A stretch of DNA of 64,000 nt. Origin: Bacteroidota bacterium (lineage in GTDB: Bacteria; Bacteroidota; Bacteroidia; Bacteroidales; JACABE01). The notes below the pieces were generated by a model. That model was not told the origin of the DNA, made no database searches, and saw only the letters and a list, made by a program, of their open reading frames with translations. Below, in pieces: positions 17,207 through 25,727 of this stretch. Numbering within the stretch: the first letter of the stretch is position 1; every line of letters starts with the position of its first letter. The stretch lies in NCBI GenBank assembly GCA_013377005.1, contig JACABE010000001.1, forward strand, positions 20,486 to 84,485, read 5' to 3'. The position numbers and the translations under genes are program-made.

Positions 17207-19984
17207 TTGATTCGAAAAAATACATACCATTTTGCTATTCTTGTATTAGCTTTTGTTGTTTTAGTTGCTTGCTCAACACGAAAGAACACTTTTACACGTA
17301 GGGTTTATCATAACTTAACTGCTCATTATAATGCTTATTGGAACGGAAACGAAAGTTTAAAAGAAGGTATTGTGGAATTATCCAAAAGCAGTAAGGATAA
17401 TTATACTGAAGTACTTCCTGTTTTTAAAAATGGCACCAAAGAAGAAGCTCAAAAGATTAATCCACAAATGGATAGAGCTATTGAAAAAGGAGTAAAAGTA
17501 ATAAAACTCCATTCAATATTTATCAAAGGAAAAGAGCATGTTAGATGGATTGATGATGCATATTTAATGATTGGGAAATCCAATTATTATAAACAGGAAT
17601 ATCGCATGGCAATTCGTACTTTTAACTTTATTATTAGCCAATACAAAGCCAATCCTATTAAGTACGAAGCTATGATTTGGCTTGCCCGTTCAAATAATCA
17701 ATTGGGTGAGTTCGGGGCTGCACAATCAATGTTAGACTTGGTAAGGAACAAAATAAGCAGCGGTGATGCCCCTAAAACATTGGAAAGAGATATGAATATG
17801 GTATATGCTGATTACTATATAAAGCAAGAAAATTATACCCCCGCAATAGAATATCTGATTCCTGCAATAAAGCAGAATAGAAAAAAAGACATAAAAACTC
17901 GCTTAAGATTTATTTTGGCTCAAATATATCAACGAGATGGTGAACTAGCCAAAGCCTCAGAAATGTATCAAAAAGTAATTAGGAAAAACCCTCCTTATGA
18001 AATGGCATTCAATGCCCGTATCAATCTTGCGATGAGCTATGATGCTGCAACCGGTGATAGTAAATCACTGGAAAAGAGATTGACAAAAATGCTTAAAGAC
18101 AATAAAAACAAGGAATTTCTGGATCAAATATATTATGCTCTTGCGGAGGTAGCTTTAAGAAATAAAGATAAAAATACAGCAATAAAATATTTAAAACTAT
18201 CTGTGAGCTCCAGCATAAGTAATAATTATCAAAAAGCAATTTCATCTCTTAAGCTTGCTGACTTATATTTTGATCAACCTGATTATGAAAATGCCCAAGC
18301 TTACTACGATAGTACCATAATGTTTTTGCCAATAGCTTATAAAAATTATGATGTAATTAAAAGTAAAGCAGAAGTATTGAATGAATTGGTAAAAAACATC
18401 CAAATTGTTAAAGTTCAAGATAGTTTACAGGCAATGGCTCTTATGACTCCTGCTGATAGAGACATGAAAATAAACAATATAATTGCAGCTTTATTAAAAG
18501 AAGAACAAAGAAAAGCAGAAGAAGAAAATGCTAACAAGTTAGCATTGAGTATGCTGCAAAATAATCGTCAAAATTTAGGAAATAATACACTTAATGGGGC
18601 AACAGGAGAATGGTATTTTTACAATCCTTCAACAATGAGTTTTGGTTTTTCTGAATTTTCTAAAAAATGGGGTAAGCGAAAATTAGAAGACAATTGGAGA
18701 ATAAGTAATAAGCAAACTGTCGATTTTGGGGATGGTTTGGCAACGAAAAATGATAAAACAGACGATGGAGAACCCAAAGATACTTCCACTTTAGCTTCAA
18801 ATCCCAAAAACAAGAACTATTATCTCAAAGATGTTCCTCTTACTGAGGAAAAAATGAAAAAATCTAATGAAAAAGTAGAAAAAGCACTTTATAATATGGG
18901 TTATATTTATTATGAAGGATTAAAAGATCTCGCTAAAGCGAAAGAAACATTTGAAATTTTGATAGCAAGATTCCCTAAAGGAAAGCAAATTTTAGGTTCA
19001 TATTATCAATTGTATCAAATTAATTCCGACTTACAAGATAAAACAAAAAAAGACTATTATAAAGAATTGATTCTTAAAGATTATCCTGAAAGTGATTATG
19101 CGAAAATAATTACAGATCCTGATTATTATAAACAAATTCAAGCCAAAAAGAACGAAATCAATTTGTTCTATGACGAAACTTATAAAGCCTTTATTTTGGG
19201 TAATTATAATAAAGTAATAGGTAATTATCAGGAAGCTACTTCAAAATATAAACTAAGTTCTATTTTTCCAAAATTTGAGTACCTAAATGCACTATCATTG
19301 GGAAAAACAAAAGGGAAAGATGTTTTGATAAGTTCACTCAATTCATTGATTAGTAAGTACCCAAATCACGAAATTATTCCTTTGGCTCAAATGGTTTTGG
19401 CTTATCTTAATGGAGGGAATGATGTAGACCTTGCTAAAAATGGCCCCATTAATTTATCATCTGAAAATAAAAGTAAGACTAAATCATCTCATGAAATACC
19501 TAAAAATAAAGAAACAGAGAAGCAGCAAACAGCAGGAAATACTATAAAAAAAGACAGTATATCTACTACTACTCAGGTAATAATACCTAATATTACTAAA
19601 GAGCAATTATCTGCTTATAAGGAAAATACAGAAGCCAATCATTTTTTTATATTAATGGTTGATGCAAGTAAGGTAAATGTAAACGTTTTGAAAATTAAAA
19701 TATCAGATTTTAATCGTAAATATTACAGTACAAGTAATTTAGAAATTACAAGTATAATCTATAACAAAAATATACATTTAATTTCTGTTACTCAATTTGA
19801 AAACGCTGAAAAAGCAATGTTATATTACAAAACTATTAGATCCAACGATTATATTTATTCATCTCTTGATGTAAACAGTACTTCTGATTTTGTTATTACT
19901 ACAGATAATTTCACAACATTCTACAAACTTAAAGATTTAGATGGATATCAAAGCTTTTTTAAAGGTCAATATCTGAAAAAATAA
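17207..19984 (+). CDS. SprE/PorW-like TPR lipoprotein of the type IX secretion system
   Basis: 925 residues. The start is TTG at 17207, which gives a complete lipoprotein signal ending LVAC with Cys22. The sequence just after, STRKNTFTRRVYHNLTAHYNAYWNGNESLKEG, is the signature beginning of SprE (Flavobacterium gliding) and PorW (Porphyromonas), lipoproteins needed for T9SS secretion. Tetratricopeptide-type helical repeats fill about residues 60-420 and 560-690 (for example YLMIGKSNYYKQEYRMAIRTF, ALYNMGYIYYEGLKDLAKA). A lysine- and serine-rich linker (about 745-790) precedes a C-terminal ferredoxin-like segment. In known members it links the outer-membrane translocon to the motor part. It fits the many T9SS cargo genes nearby. 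Confidence 0.9.
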   Translation: MIRKNTYHFAILVLAFVVLVACSTRKNTFTRRVYHNLTAHYNAYWNGNESLKEGIVELSKSSKDNYTEVLPVFKNGTKEEAQKINPQMDRAIEKGVKVIKLHSIFIKGKEHVRWIDDAYLMIGKSNYYKQEYRMAIRTFNFIISQYKANPIKYEAMIWLARSNNQLGEFGAAQSMLDLVRNKISSGDAPKTLERDMNMVYADYYIKQENYTPAIEYLIPAIKQNRKKDIKTRLRFILAQIYQRDGELAKASEMYQKVIRKNPPYEMAFNARINLAMSYDAATGDSKSLEKRLTKMLKDNKNKEFLDQIYYALAEVALRNKDKNTAIKYLKLSVSSSISNNYQKAISSLKLADLYFDQPDYENAQAYYDSTIMFLPIAYKNYDVIKSKAEVLNELVKNIQIVKVQDSLQAMALMTPADRDMKINNIIAALLKEEQRKAEEENANKLALSMLQNNRQNLGNNTLNGATGEWYFYNPSTMSFGFSEFSKKWGKRKLEDNWRISNKQTVDFGDGLATKNDKTDDGEPKDTSTLASNPKNKNYYLKDVPLTEEKMKKSNEKVEKALYNMGYIYYEGLKDLAKAKETFEILIARFPKGKQILGSYYQLYQINSDLQDKTKKDYYKELILKDYPESDYAKIITDPDYYKQIQAKKNEINLFYDETYKAFILGNYNKVIGNYQEATSKYKLSSIFPKFEYLNALSLGKTKGKDVLISSLNSLISKYPNHEIIPLAQMVLAYLNGGNDVDLAKNGPINLSSENKSKTKSSHEIPKNKETEKQQTAGNTIKKDSISTTTQVIIPNITKEQLSAYKENTEANHFFILMVDASKVNVNVLKIKISDFNRKYYSTSNLEITSIIYNKNIHLISVTQFENAEKAMLYYKTIRSNDYIYSSLDVNSTSDFVITTDNFTTFYKLKDLDGYQSFFKGQYLKK

Positions 19985-19999
19985 TAGTATTGCAAAACA

Positions 20000-20031
20000 T
20001 TTGATTTTTTCAATAAAAAGATGTAGGTTTG
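20000..20031 (+). promoter_or_regulatory. Promoter TTTG-N20-TAGGTTTG for the bactofilin gene
   Basis: The -33 element TTTG at 20000-20003 and the -7 element TAGGTTTG at 20024-20031 are separated by 20 bases, a full match to the Bacteroidota promoter layout. The start codon is at 20070. Confidence 0.7.
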
Positions 20032-20069
20032 TAGTGTGAATTTGCAAAAAGAAATAAATCATACATATT

Positions 20070-20459
20070 ATGGCAAAAATAAATGAAATAGACTCCTCCT
20101 CCATAAATATTTTAGGCGTTGGTACCGCAGTAAAAGGTGATATTACAGCTAATGGCGATTTTAGAATTGATGGATCTTTAATAGGAAACATCTCTGCAAA
20201 AGGTAAATTAGTAATAGGTACAACGGGTTCTGTTGAAGGTGAAATTACATGTCAAAACGCAGATTTTTCAGGTAATGTAAAAGGAAAAGTAAATGTTGCT
20301 GAGTTACTTTCATTAAAGAGTACTTCAAAAATTATTGGCGATATTATTATTAATAAACTCTCGATTGAACCTGGTGCTCAATTCTCTGGTTCTTGCAACA
20401 TGGATAGTGCTAAAAATACCACTTTATATACATCCAAAGGTGAAACTGAAAAATCCTAA
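20070..20459 (+). CDS. Bactofilin (polymer-forming cytoskeletal protein)
   Basis: 129 residues. Bactofilins form nucleotide-free filaments that scaffold cell-wall enzymes and shape. The core (about residues 15-115) shows the repeated beta-helix pattern with short G-rich turns: GVGTAVKGDITANGDFRIDGSLIGNISAKGKLVIGTTGSVEGEI, each rung about 17-18 residues. Short, polar N- and C-terminal tails flank it, as usual. The atpZ-like gene starts inside its 3' end (GTG at 20440, 20 bp overlap), so the two are translationally coupled; this bactofilin-atpZ order is common in Bacteroidota. Confidence 0.93.
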   Translation: MAKINEIDSSSINILGVGTAVKGDITANGDFRIDGSLIGNISAKGKLVIGTTGSVEGEITCQNADFSGNVKGKVNVAELLSLKSTSKIIGDIIINKLSIEPGAQFSGSCNMDSAKNTTLYTSKGETEKS

Positions 20460-20655
20460 AAAATCCTTAAATGATTATGCAAAATACTCTTCCATTTCTT
20501 TTCAAATGGTGGCAATTATATTAATTGGAGTATTTGCCGGTGTTAAGTTGGACGAATGGATTACCAAAGGTACCCCAATATTTACTTTAATATTTACAAT
20601 AATAGCAGTAGTATTAGCTATATATTATGTGATAAAAGACTTAATTGGGAAGTGA
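20440..20655 (+). CDS. atpZ: AtpZ/AtpI family F-type ATPase accessory membrane protein
   Basis: 71 residues from a GTG start at 20440. The open frame extends further upstream inside the bactofilin gene, but that part is the wrong frame of bactofilin and not AtpZ-like; nearby ATGs at 20471 and 20477 are out of frame, so GTG 20440 is chosen. The protein has two membrane segments (FQMVAIILIGVFAGVKLDEW and IFTLIFTIIAVVLAIYYVIK) joined by a short KLDEWITKGTP loop, the AtpZ pattern. AtpZ/AtpI proteins help assemble the rotor ring of ATP synthase or move magnesium. The structural atp genes normally found close by are not in this window. Confidence 0.82.
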   Translation: MKLKNPKKSLNDYAKYSSISFQMVAIILIGVFAGVKLDEWITKGTPIFTLIFTIIAVVLAIYYVIKDLIGK

Positions 20656-20771
20656 TATTTAATATTTTTACTATTTAATTAATAGATAGTCATGATTTTA
20701 AATGTCATAAAAATCACTACAGATGCAATTTTTCAATGATTTAATTTCTCAAAATAAACAACACTAGAAAA

Positions 20772-21161
20772 ATGAATTTTTCATATCTTGCTTTCGTAAA
20801 AAAACTTCTTGTTTTTTTTATCATAATTTGCGGTTTAACTGCTACTTGTTTTTTTTCTTTGCCTGAATTATATTTAACTCCTGTTTTACCTTTTTTGCTA
20901 CCATTCTTTTTTTCCATCACATTGCTTACGCACTATATGCAGCTAAAAGCTTCTCAAAAAAGTTTTGCTCGTTTTACATCTGGTTTTATGATGATAACTT
21001 TTCTTAAGTTAATGATATTGATTGCTTTATTGTTATTGTATGTGCTTACCCATCGAAAAGATGCAATACCTTTTATTATTTGGTATTTCATTTTTTATGT
21101 TTGTTTTACGACATTTGAAGTAATCAATTTACAACACATTGCTAATAAAAAAGAACAATAA
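20772..21161 (+). CDS. Four-helix membrane protein, AtpI-like
   Basis: 129 residues with four predicted membrane segments (about residues 11-30, 35-54, 72-90 and 95-114) and a lysine-rich C-terminus. Position after bactofilin and atpZ matches the hypothetical membrane protein that normally precedes atpB in Bacteroidota, so an ATP-synthase-assembly role is inferred from context. The sequence itself has no diagnostic motif. Next gene is not atpB but a small periplasmic protein. Confidence 0.65.
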   Translation: MNFSYLAFVKKLLVFFIIICGLTATCFFSLPELYLTPVLPFLLPFFFSITLLTHYMQLKASQKSFARFTSGFMMITFLKLMILIALLLLYVLTHRKDAIPFIIWYFIFYVCFTTFEVINLQHIANKKEQ

Positions 21162-21230
21162 ATTTATCACCATTAAACCAATTGAATTACCATACATCTA
21201 AATCATATTAATCAATAAAAAACATATAAT

Positions 21231-21638
21231 ATGAGACTTTTAAAAGCACTGACAGTAATAGCACTACTAATAGTTAATTTTTCTGCATTTGCTCAGCAAA
21301 CAGAAAAAAATGGAAAAACACCTGAAGAAAAAGCAAAACAACACTTGAAAGCGATCAACAAAGAATGTAGCTTAACTAATGATCAAAGTATAAAAGTCGA
21401 ACAAGTCCTTTTAAACACTCAAACAAAGTTAGAAGCTTTAAAATCTTCAAAACCGACACAAAAAGGTGAAAAAATAAAAGAATTGAAAGCTATTAACGAC
21501 AATCAAACTACAGAAATATCAAAAATATTAAACCCTGAGCAATATGTCAAATATCAAGCTTTGGTTGAAAAGCAAAAAGAAAAGATACGTAACAGATTAA
21601 TAGAGAGACAAAACAAAAACGTTGATTTGGCAAAATAA
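21231..21638 (+). CDS. Small periplasmic helical protein (Spy/CpxP-like character)
   Basis: 135 residues. A signal peptide ending SAFAQ is followed by a lysine- and glutamine-rich, almost entirely helical chain with LTNDQSIKVEQVLLNTQTKLEALK and LNPEQYVKYQALVEKQKEKIRNRL. The 'LTxDQ ... LNPEQYxKY' pattern is reminiscent of Spy/CpxP-like periplasmic chaperones and related Bacteroidota proteins. Family assignment is tentative. It stands between the AtpI-like gene and the T9SS cargo genes. Confidence 0.75.
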   Translation: MRLLKALTVIALLIVNFSAFAQQTEKNGKTPEEKAKQHLKAINKECSLTNDQSIKVEQVLLNTQTKLEALKSSKPTQKGEKIKELKAINDNQTTEISKILNPEQYVKYQALVEKQKEKIRNRLIERQNKNVDLAK

Positions 21639-21763
21639 TATTGATTTAACGAGTATTATCTGCAATTCTTAGATTAACATATTTTTGCAAAATCAATCAA
21701 TCTTATCAACAATAAAAAGTGAAAAAAAATTAGGATTCATTATAACATCTGATTTTTTTGTTA

Positions 21764-21771
21764 TACTTTTG
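21764..21771 (+). promoter_or_regulatory. Promoter -7 box TACTTTTG
   Basis: Exact TAnnTTTG match, 37 bases before the ATG at 21809. Confidence 0.6.
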
Positions 21772-21808
21772 CTGTTCAAATTAATTATAAATTTAATCCT
21801 TTATCATC

Positions 21809-22621
21809 ATGAAAAAATTTTATGTTTTATTAGCAATTTTATTTATTGGAAAATTTTCATTCTCACAAATTTTTCAAGAAACATTCCAGAGCGGAACAAT
21901 GCCTACTACTTTTACTTTAATTAATGATGCAAATACTGTTGCAACAAATATTGCATCATTATTTCCTACTGCATGGAGTGTTATTGCACAACCAAGTGAT
22001 ACAGCAAATAAAGTTGCAGCTAGTCCTTCTTGGTTTACAGCAGTGGCTCCAGCTGACAGATGGATGATAACACCAGCCATTGTTCTTCCTGCGGGTTCAA
22101 ACAATACTTTAACTTGGAAATCAAAATCTCAGGATCCAGCATATAAAGATGCATTAAAAGTCTTAATTTCTACAACTGGAATTAACAAAACTGATTTTAC
22201 AATTACAGCTTATAATGTTACTTCTGAAGATTCTGCTTTTACAACTAAATCATATTCTTTACAATCATTAGCAGGACAAACAATTCGTGTTGCTTTCGTT
22301 CAACAGTCAACAGATATGTTTTTCGTTATTGTAGATGATATTAAAGTTGCAACTACTGTGGTTGGTATCAATGAAGTTCCTTCAGAAGTTTCTAATTTTA
22401 GTGTTTATCCAAACCCTGTTAAAAATGAACTTAACATTTCTTCTACAGCCTCATTGAAGAACGTAAAAATTTTCAATGCACTCGGACAAGAAGTAATAAA
22501 CGAAAATGTTAGCGGAAACCATTATAAAGTAAACACTTCTTCTTACATTAAAGGTATTTATTTTGTTCAAATTGAATCAGAAAAAGGAAAAACTACTAAG
22601 AAATTTGTAGTTAGCGAATAA
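21809..22621 (+). CDS. Secreted choice-of-anchor-J domain protein with T9SS sorting domain
   Basis: 270 residues. Signal peptide (to about FSFSQ), then one beta-sandwich domain of the choice-of-anchor-J (MAM-like) type: FQETFQSGTMPTTFTLIND at the start, DRWMITPAIVLPAGSNNTLTWKSKSQ in the middle and VAFVQQSTDMFFVIVDDIKV at the end. From about residue 197 it has a type A sorting domain (VYPNPVKNELNISS ... KGIYFVQIESEKGKTTKKFVV). It is probably an exported carbohydrate- or surface-binding protein. The same two modules are found, nearly identical in the sorting domain, in the next gene. Confidence 0.9.
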   Translation: MKKFYVLLAILFIGKFSFSQIFQETFQSGTMPTTFTLINDANTVATNIASLFPTAWSVIAQPSDTANKVAASPSWFTAVAPADRWMITPAIVLPAGSNNTLTWKSKSQDPAYKDALKVLISTTGINKTDFTITAYNVTSEDSAFTTKSYSLQSLAGQTIRVAFVQQSTDMFFVIVDDIKVATTVVGINEVPSEVSNFSVYPNPVKNELNISSTASLKNVKIFNALGQEVINENVSGNHYKVNTSSYIKGIYFVQIESEKGKTTKKFVVSE

Positions 22622-22641
22622 TCTTAATAAACTGATTTTAT

Positions 22642-22671
22642 AAAAAAGGGCTGAAATTTCAGCCCTTTTTT
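22642..22671. terminator. Bidirectional rho-independent terminator
   Basis: A perfect 30 bp palindrome: six A, GGGCTGAAA, TTTCAGCCC, six T. It closes the anchor-J gene. Confidence 0.88.
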
Positions 22672-22747
22672 ATTTTCTTCTCAAATTCAAGTATTTTTTC
22701 TATTTAAAAAAAACGTGAATTTATAAATCTATTCAGATAATTTATTT

Positions 22748-22755
22748 TAATTTTG
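22748..22755 (+). promoter_or_regulatory. Promoter -7 box TAATTTTG
   Basis: Exact TAnnTTTG match, 38 bases before the ATG at 22794. Confidence 0.6.
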
Positions 22756-22793
22756 TAGATTATATAAATTGTTTTATTAAAATTAAAAACACA

Positions 22794-25610
22794 ATGAAAA
22801 AACTTTGTATTATCGTGGCATTTTTACTGGTAAGCTCCAGTATTTTTGCTCAATTAAATGAAGGATTTGAAGGTACGTCATTTCCTCCAACTGGCTGGAC
22901 TGTTGTCAATGGTGGTGATACCAATACATGGGTACGCTATACTACAACGCCTCATACTGGCTTAGCTTGTGCAGCAATCAGCTATGGCTCAACTGCCCAT
23001 GCTGATTATTTAATTACACCTCAAATCGCTATTACATCAAGCGATAATACTTTAAAAGCTTGGTTTAAAAGTCAATCTGCATCATATCCAGAACCTTATG
23101 ACGTAATGGTTTCTACAACTTCACCCACAGATACAGCTAATTTTACTTTATTAGCTTCAGAATCAGATCCTGGAACTACTTGGATTCAAAGAACCTATAA
23201 TCTTTCCGCTTATAACGGACAGAGTATTTATATTGCTTTTCGCTCTACTACCACAGATATGTGGCGATTATATATTGACGATATAGCAATAATTCACACT
23301 CCTGCAAATGATGTTGGTATAACTTCAATTATTGCTCCAAGTGCTGCAATGTTGCCTGGATCAGTGATTCCTCAAGTTACTGTTAAGAATTTTGGAACAG
23401 CAACCCAAACTAATATCCCTGTTTACTATAAAATTGGATCGTCAAGTAATGTAGTTTCTACAACTATTACCAGTTTAGCTGCTGGAGTATCTACAAATGT
23501 AAGTTTTCCGGCATTGACAGCAACCAGTGGTAATTATAATTTCATCTTTTATACAGGATTAACTTTAGATTCTGTTATGACAAACGATACTATGCAGATT
23601 AATATTATTGTAACCCCAGTATTAACGCCTGTATATTGTTTTAAAGATGGAGATCAGCCTTCTAAGTTTTATTTAGAAGCACCTAATGCGGGATTTGTTA
23701 ATTTGGGTACTGCCAAACCATGGGCTTCAAGAGGAGGAGCATTTGTGGCTAATGCAACAGGCAAAAAATGGTTTGTTTTGGGATCTAATTTTAATCTTTA
23801 TTCAATGGATACTTTGACAGGAGATACAACTTTGGTTGGGCCTGTTGGAGTATCTCCAGATTTTTTAAGTGGTTTAACTTATGATAAACTAAGCAATACT
23901 TTATACGCAAGTGGATTAACAGGAGCTTATCCTGCATTTACTTTTTCGCTTTACACAATTAACCAAACTACTGGTGCCGCTACTTTAGTAGCAAATAGCC
24001 CATCAACAGGAACTTTTTTTGAACTTGCTTGCAATGATGCAGGACAACTATTTGTGATTGAACATCAAGAAACAGGAAATGGGAAATTATATTCAGTAAA
24101 TAAAACTACTGCAGCATTAACTCTTATTGGTACAGATTTAGGGGTGTCTATTTCTGCAAATTTCCAAGACATAGATTTTGCCCCAAATGGTAATCTGTAT
24201 TTTTCCGCTTCAAATGGAACTACTGTTGGAGATGCCGATGGTTTTTATTCCATTAATACTACCACGGGTATTGCAACATTAGTAAACGTTTTTCCCGTGG
24301 CCAATACTCAGGTAACAGGCTTGGCTATTCCATATAATCTTTTTGATGGAGCTACCATCACTTTTAATGTAAGTAATGGAACAAATCCAATTGCGGGTGC
24401 TAATGTAAAAATATATAACAATAATTTGGCAACAAATTCTTTAGGAGCAACATCGATTTACTTGCCTGTTGGTTCATATGCAGATACGATTTCAGCATTT
24501 GGTTATGTAAATGGATTAGGAAACGTTACTGTTGTTAATGGTATCAATCAAACGATTCCTGTAGTATTAAATGCCGCTACTACTTTTACTGCAACATTTA
24601 CTGTACAGAGCAATACTTCTACGCTTCTTTCTGGTGCTGCAATTGTAGTAACAATTGGTAATTACACTTATAATGGAACGACTAATTCTTCTGGTGTTTA
24701 TGTATTTAACTTACCTGCTGGTGTTTATAATTATACTGTAACATTAGCAAATTATTCTTCGCAAACAGGTTCTTTTACAATAACCTCTGCAAATCTACCA
24801 ATTGCGGTAACTTTGAGTAGTTGTACAGTGAACACATTCCCGTGGACTGAAAGTTTTGAAGACACAACTTCTTTTGGTTGCTTTACAAAAGCAAGTCCAG
24901 ATGGAGGTAGCGGTTGGGCTCATATTGCGTCTGGTGCTACTCCTTTACCAGGATGGAACGGTGGTACTATGACTACTCCAACTGCTGGTGGAACTAAAGC
25001 AGTTTATTGTACTTGGAATACAGGTGGAGCTGCGTCAAATGATCAATGGCTTATTACACCTCAAATTGCAGTTCAAAACAATAAAGAATTAAGCTTTTAT
25101 TTATTTTGGTTTGGACATTATAAGGATAATTTAGATATTAAAGTTTCTACTACCACAAATGCTACTTCAAGTTTTACTACCACTCTTTTATCAATGGATA
25201 CTACACAGTTTGTACAAGGAGATTGGAAGTTATTTACTATACCTTTAAGCACTTATGCTGGTCAAAATATTTATATTGCTTTTAATGAACATATTACAGA
25301 CAATCAAACAGATGGTGCTTTTATCGGACTTGATATGGTGAAAATTGAAACGGCAACAGGTATTAATGAATCTATTGAAAGCTTAACATCTATTTATCCA
25401 AATCCTGTAAAGAATGAACTTAATATTTCTTCAAATGCTTCCTTGAAAAATGTAAAAATTATCAATGCCGTTGGAAAAGAAATCGCAAATGAAAATGTTA
25501 ACGGTAATCATTATAAAGTAAACACTTCTAACTATGCTAAAGGTATCTATTTTGTTCAAATTGAATCTGAAAAAGGAAGAATAACTAAGAAATTCGTAGT
25601 TAACGAATAA
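22794..25610 (+). CDS. Large secreted multidomain protein (two anchor-J domains, regulatory-like domains) with T9SS sorting domain
   Basis: 938 residues. After a signal peptide (ending SSIFAQ) come: a choice-of-anchor-J domain (about 20-170, EGFEGTSFPPTGWTVVNGGD ... YIAFRSTTTDMWRLYIDDI); a CARDB-like domain (about 173-275, NDVGITSIIAPSAAMLPGSVIPQVTVKNFG); a propeller-like stretch with repeated 'L(Y/F)S(V/I)(N/D)T..G..TLVG' motifs (about 280-515); two carboxypeptidase-regulatory-like domains (about 520-680, ITFNVSNGTNPIAGANVKIYNNN and the following repeat); a second anchor-J domain (about 680-850); and a type A sorting domain. The architecture is typical of surface-exposed T9SS cargo; no catalytic residues are visible. 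It has its own promoter box and a terminator on each side, so it is a single transcription unit. Confidence 0.9.
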   Translation: MKKLCIIVAFLLVSSSIFAQLNEGFEGTSFPPTGWTVVNGGDTNTWVRYTTTPHTGLACAAISYGSTAHADYLITPQIAITSSDNTLKAWFKSQSASYPEPYDVMVSTTSPTDTANFTLLASESDPGTTWIQRTYNLSAYNGQSIYIAFRSTTTDMWRLYIDDIAIIHTPANDVGITSIIAPSAAMLPGSVIPQVTVKNFGTATQTNIPVYYKIGSSSNVVSTTITSLAAGVSTNVSFPALTATSGNYNFIFYTGLTLDSVMTNDTMQINIIVTPVLTPVYCFKDGDQPSKFYLEAPNAGFVNLGTAKPWASRGGAFVANATGKKWFVLGSNFNLYSMDTLTGDTTLVGPVGVSPDFLSGLTYDKLSNTLYASGLTGAYPAFTFSLYTINQTTGAATLVANSPSTGTFFELACNDAGQLFVIEHQETGNGKLYSVNKTTAALTLIGTDLGVSISANFQDIDFAPNGNLYFSASNGTTVGDADGFYSINTTTGIATLVNVFPVANTQVTGLAIPYNLFDGATITFNVSNGTNPIAGANVKIYNNNLATNSLGATSIYLPVGSYADTISAFGYVNGLGNVTVVNGINQTIPVVLNAATTFTATFTVQSNTSTLLSGAAIVVTIGNYTYNGTTNSSGVYVFNLPAGVYNYTVTLANYSSQTGSFTITSANLPIAVTLSSCTVNTFPWTESFEDTTSFGCFTKASPDGGSGWAHIASGATPLPGWNGGTMTTPTAGGTKAVYCTWNTGGAASNDQWLITPQIAVQNNKELSFYLFWFGHYKDNLDIKVSTTTNATSSFTTTLLSMDTTQFVQGDWKLFTIPLSTYAGQNIYIAFNEHITDNQTDGAFIGLDMVKIETATGINESIESLTSIYPNPVKNELNISSNASLKNVKIINAVGKEIANENVNGNHYKVNTSNYAKGIYFVQIESEKGRITKKFVVNE

Positions 25611-25630
25611 TCTTATAATCTTAATTTATT

Positions 25631-25658
25631 AAAAAGGACTGAATTTTCAGTCCTTTTT
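25631..25658. terminator. Bidirectional rho-independent terminator
   Basis: AAAAAGGACTGAA (25631-25643) pairs with TTCAGTCCTTTTT (25646-25658). The innermost AA/TT pairs would open to give a normal loop; a T run follows. Confidence 0.85.
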
Positions 25659-25701
25659 TTATGCAACAAAATTTGTTTTTGAAATATATTGCTTTTTTTC
25701 T

Positions 25702-25709
25702 TACTTTTG
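25702..25709 (+). promoter_or_regulatory. Promoter -7 box TACTTTTG
   Basis: Exact TAnnTTTG match, 18 bases before the ATG at 25728. A second identical octamer at 25718-25725 ends only two bases before the ATG and is part of a direct repeat (TTTCTTACTTTTGAT twice), so the first copy is more likely to be used. Confidence 0.5.
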
Positions 25710-25727
25710 ATTTTTCTTACTTTTGAT

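Noticed and set aside
20335..20439. Upstream extension of the atpZ frame
   Set aside because: These codons are the wrong frame of the bactofilin gene; the AtpZ-like part begins after the GTG at 20440.
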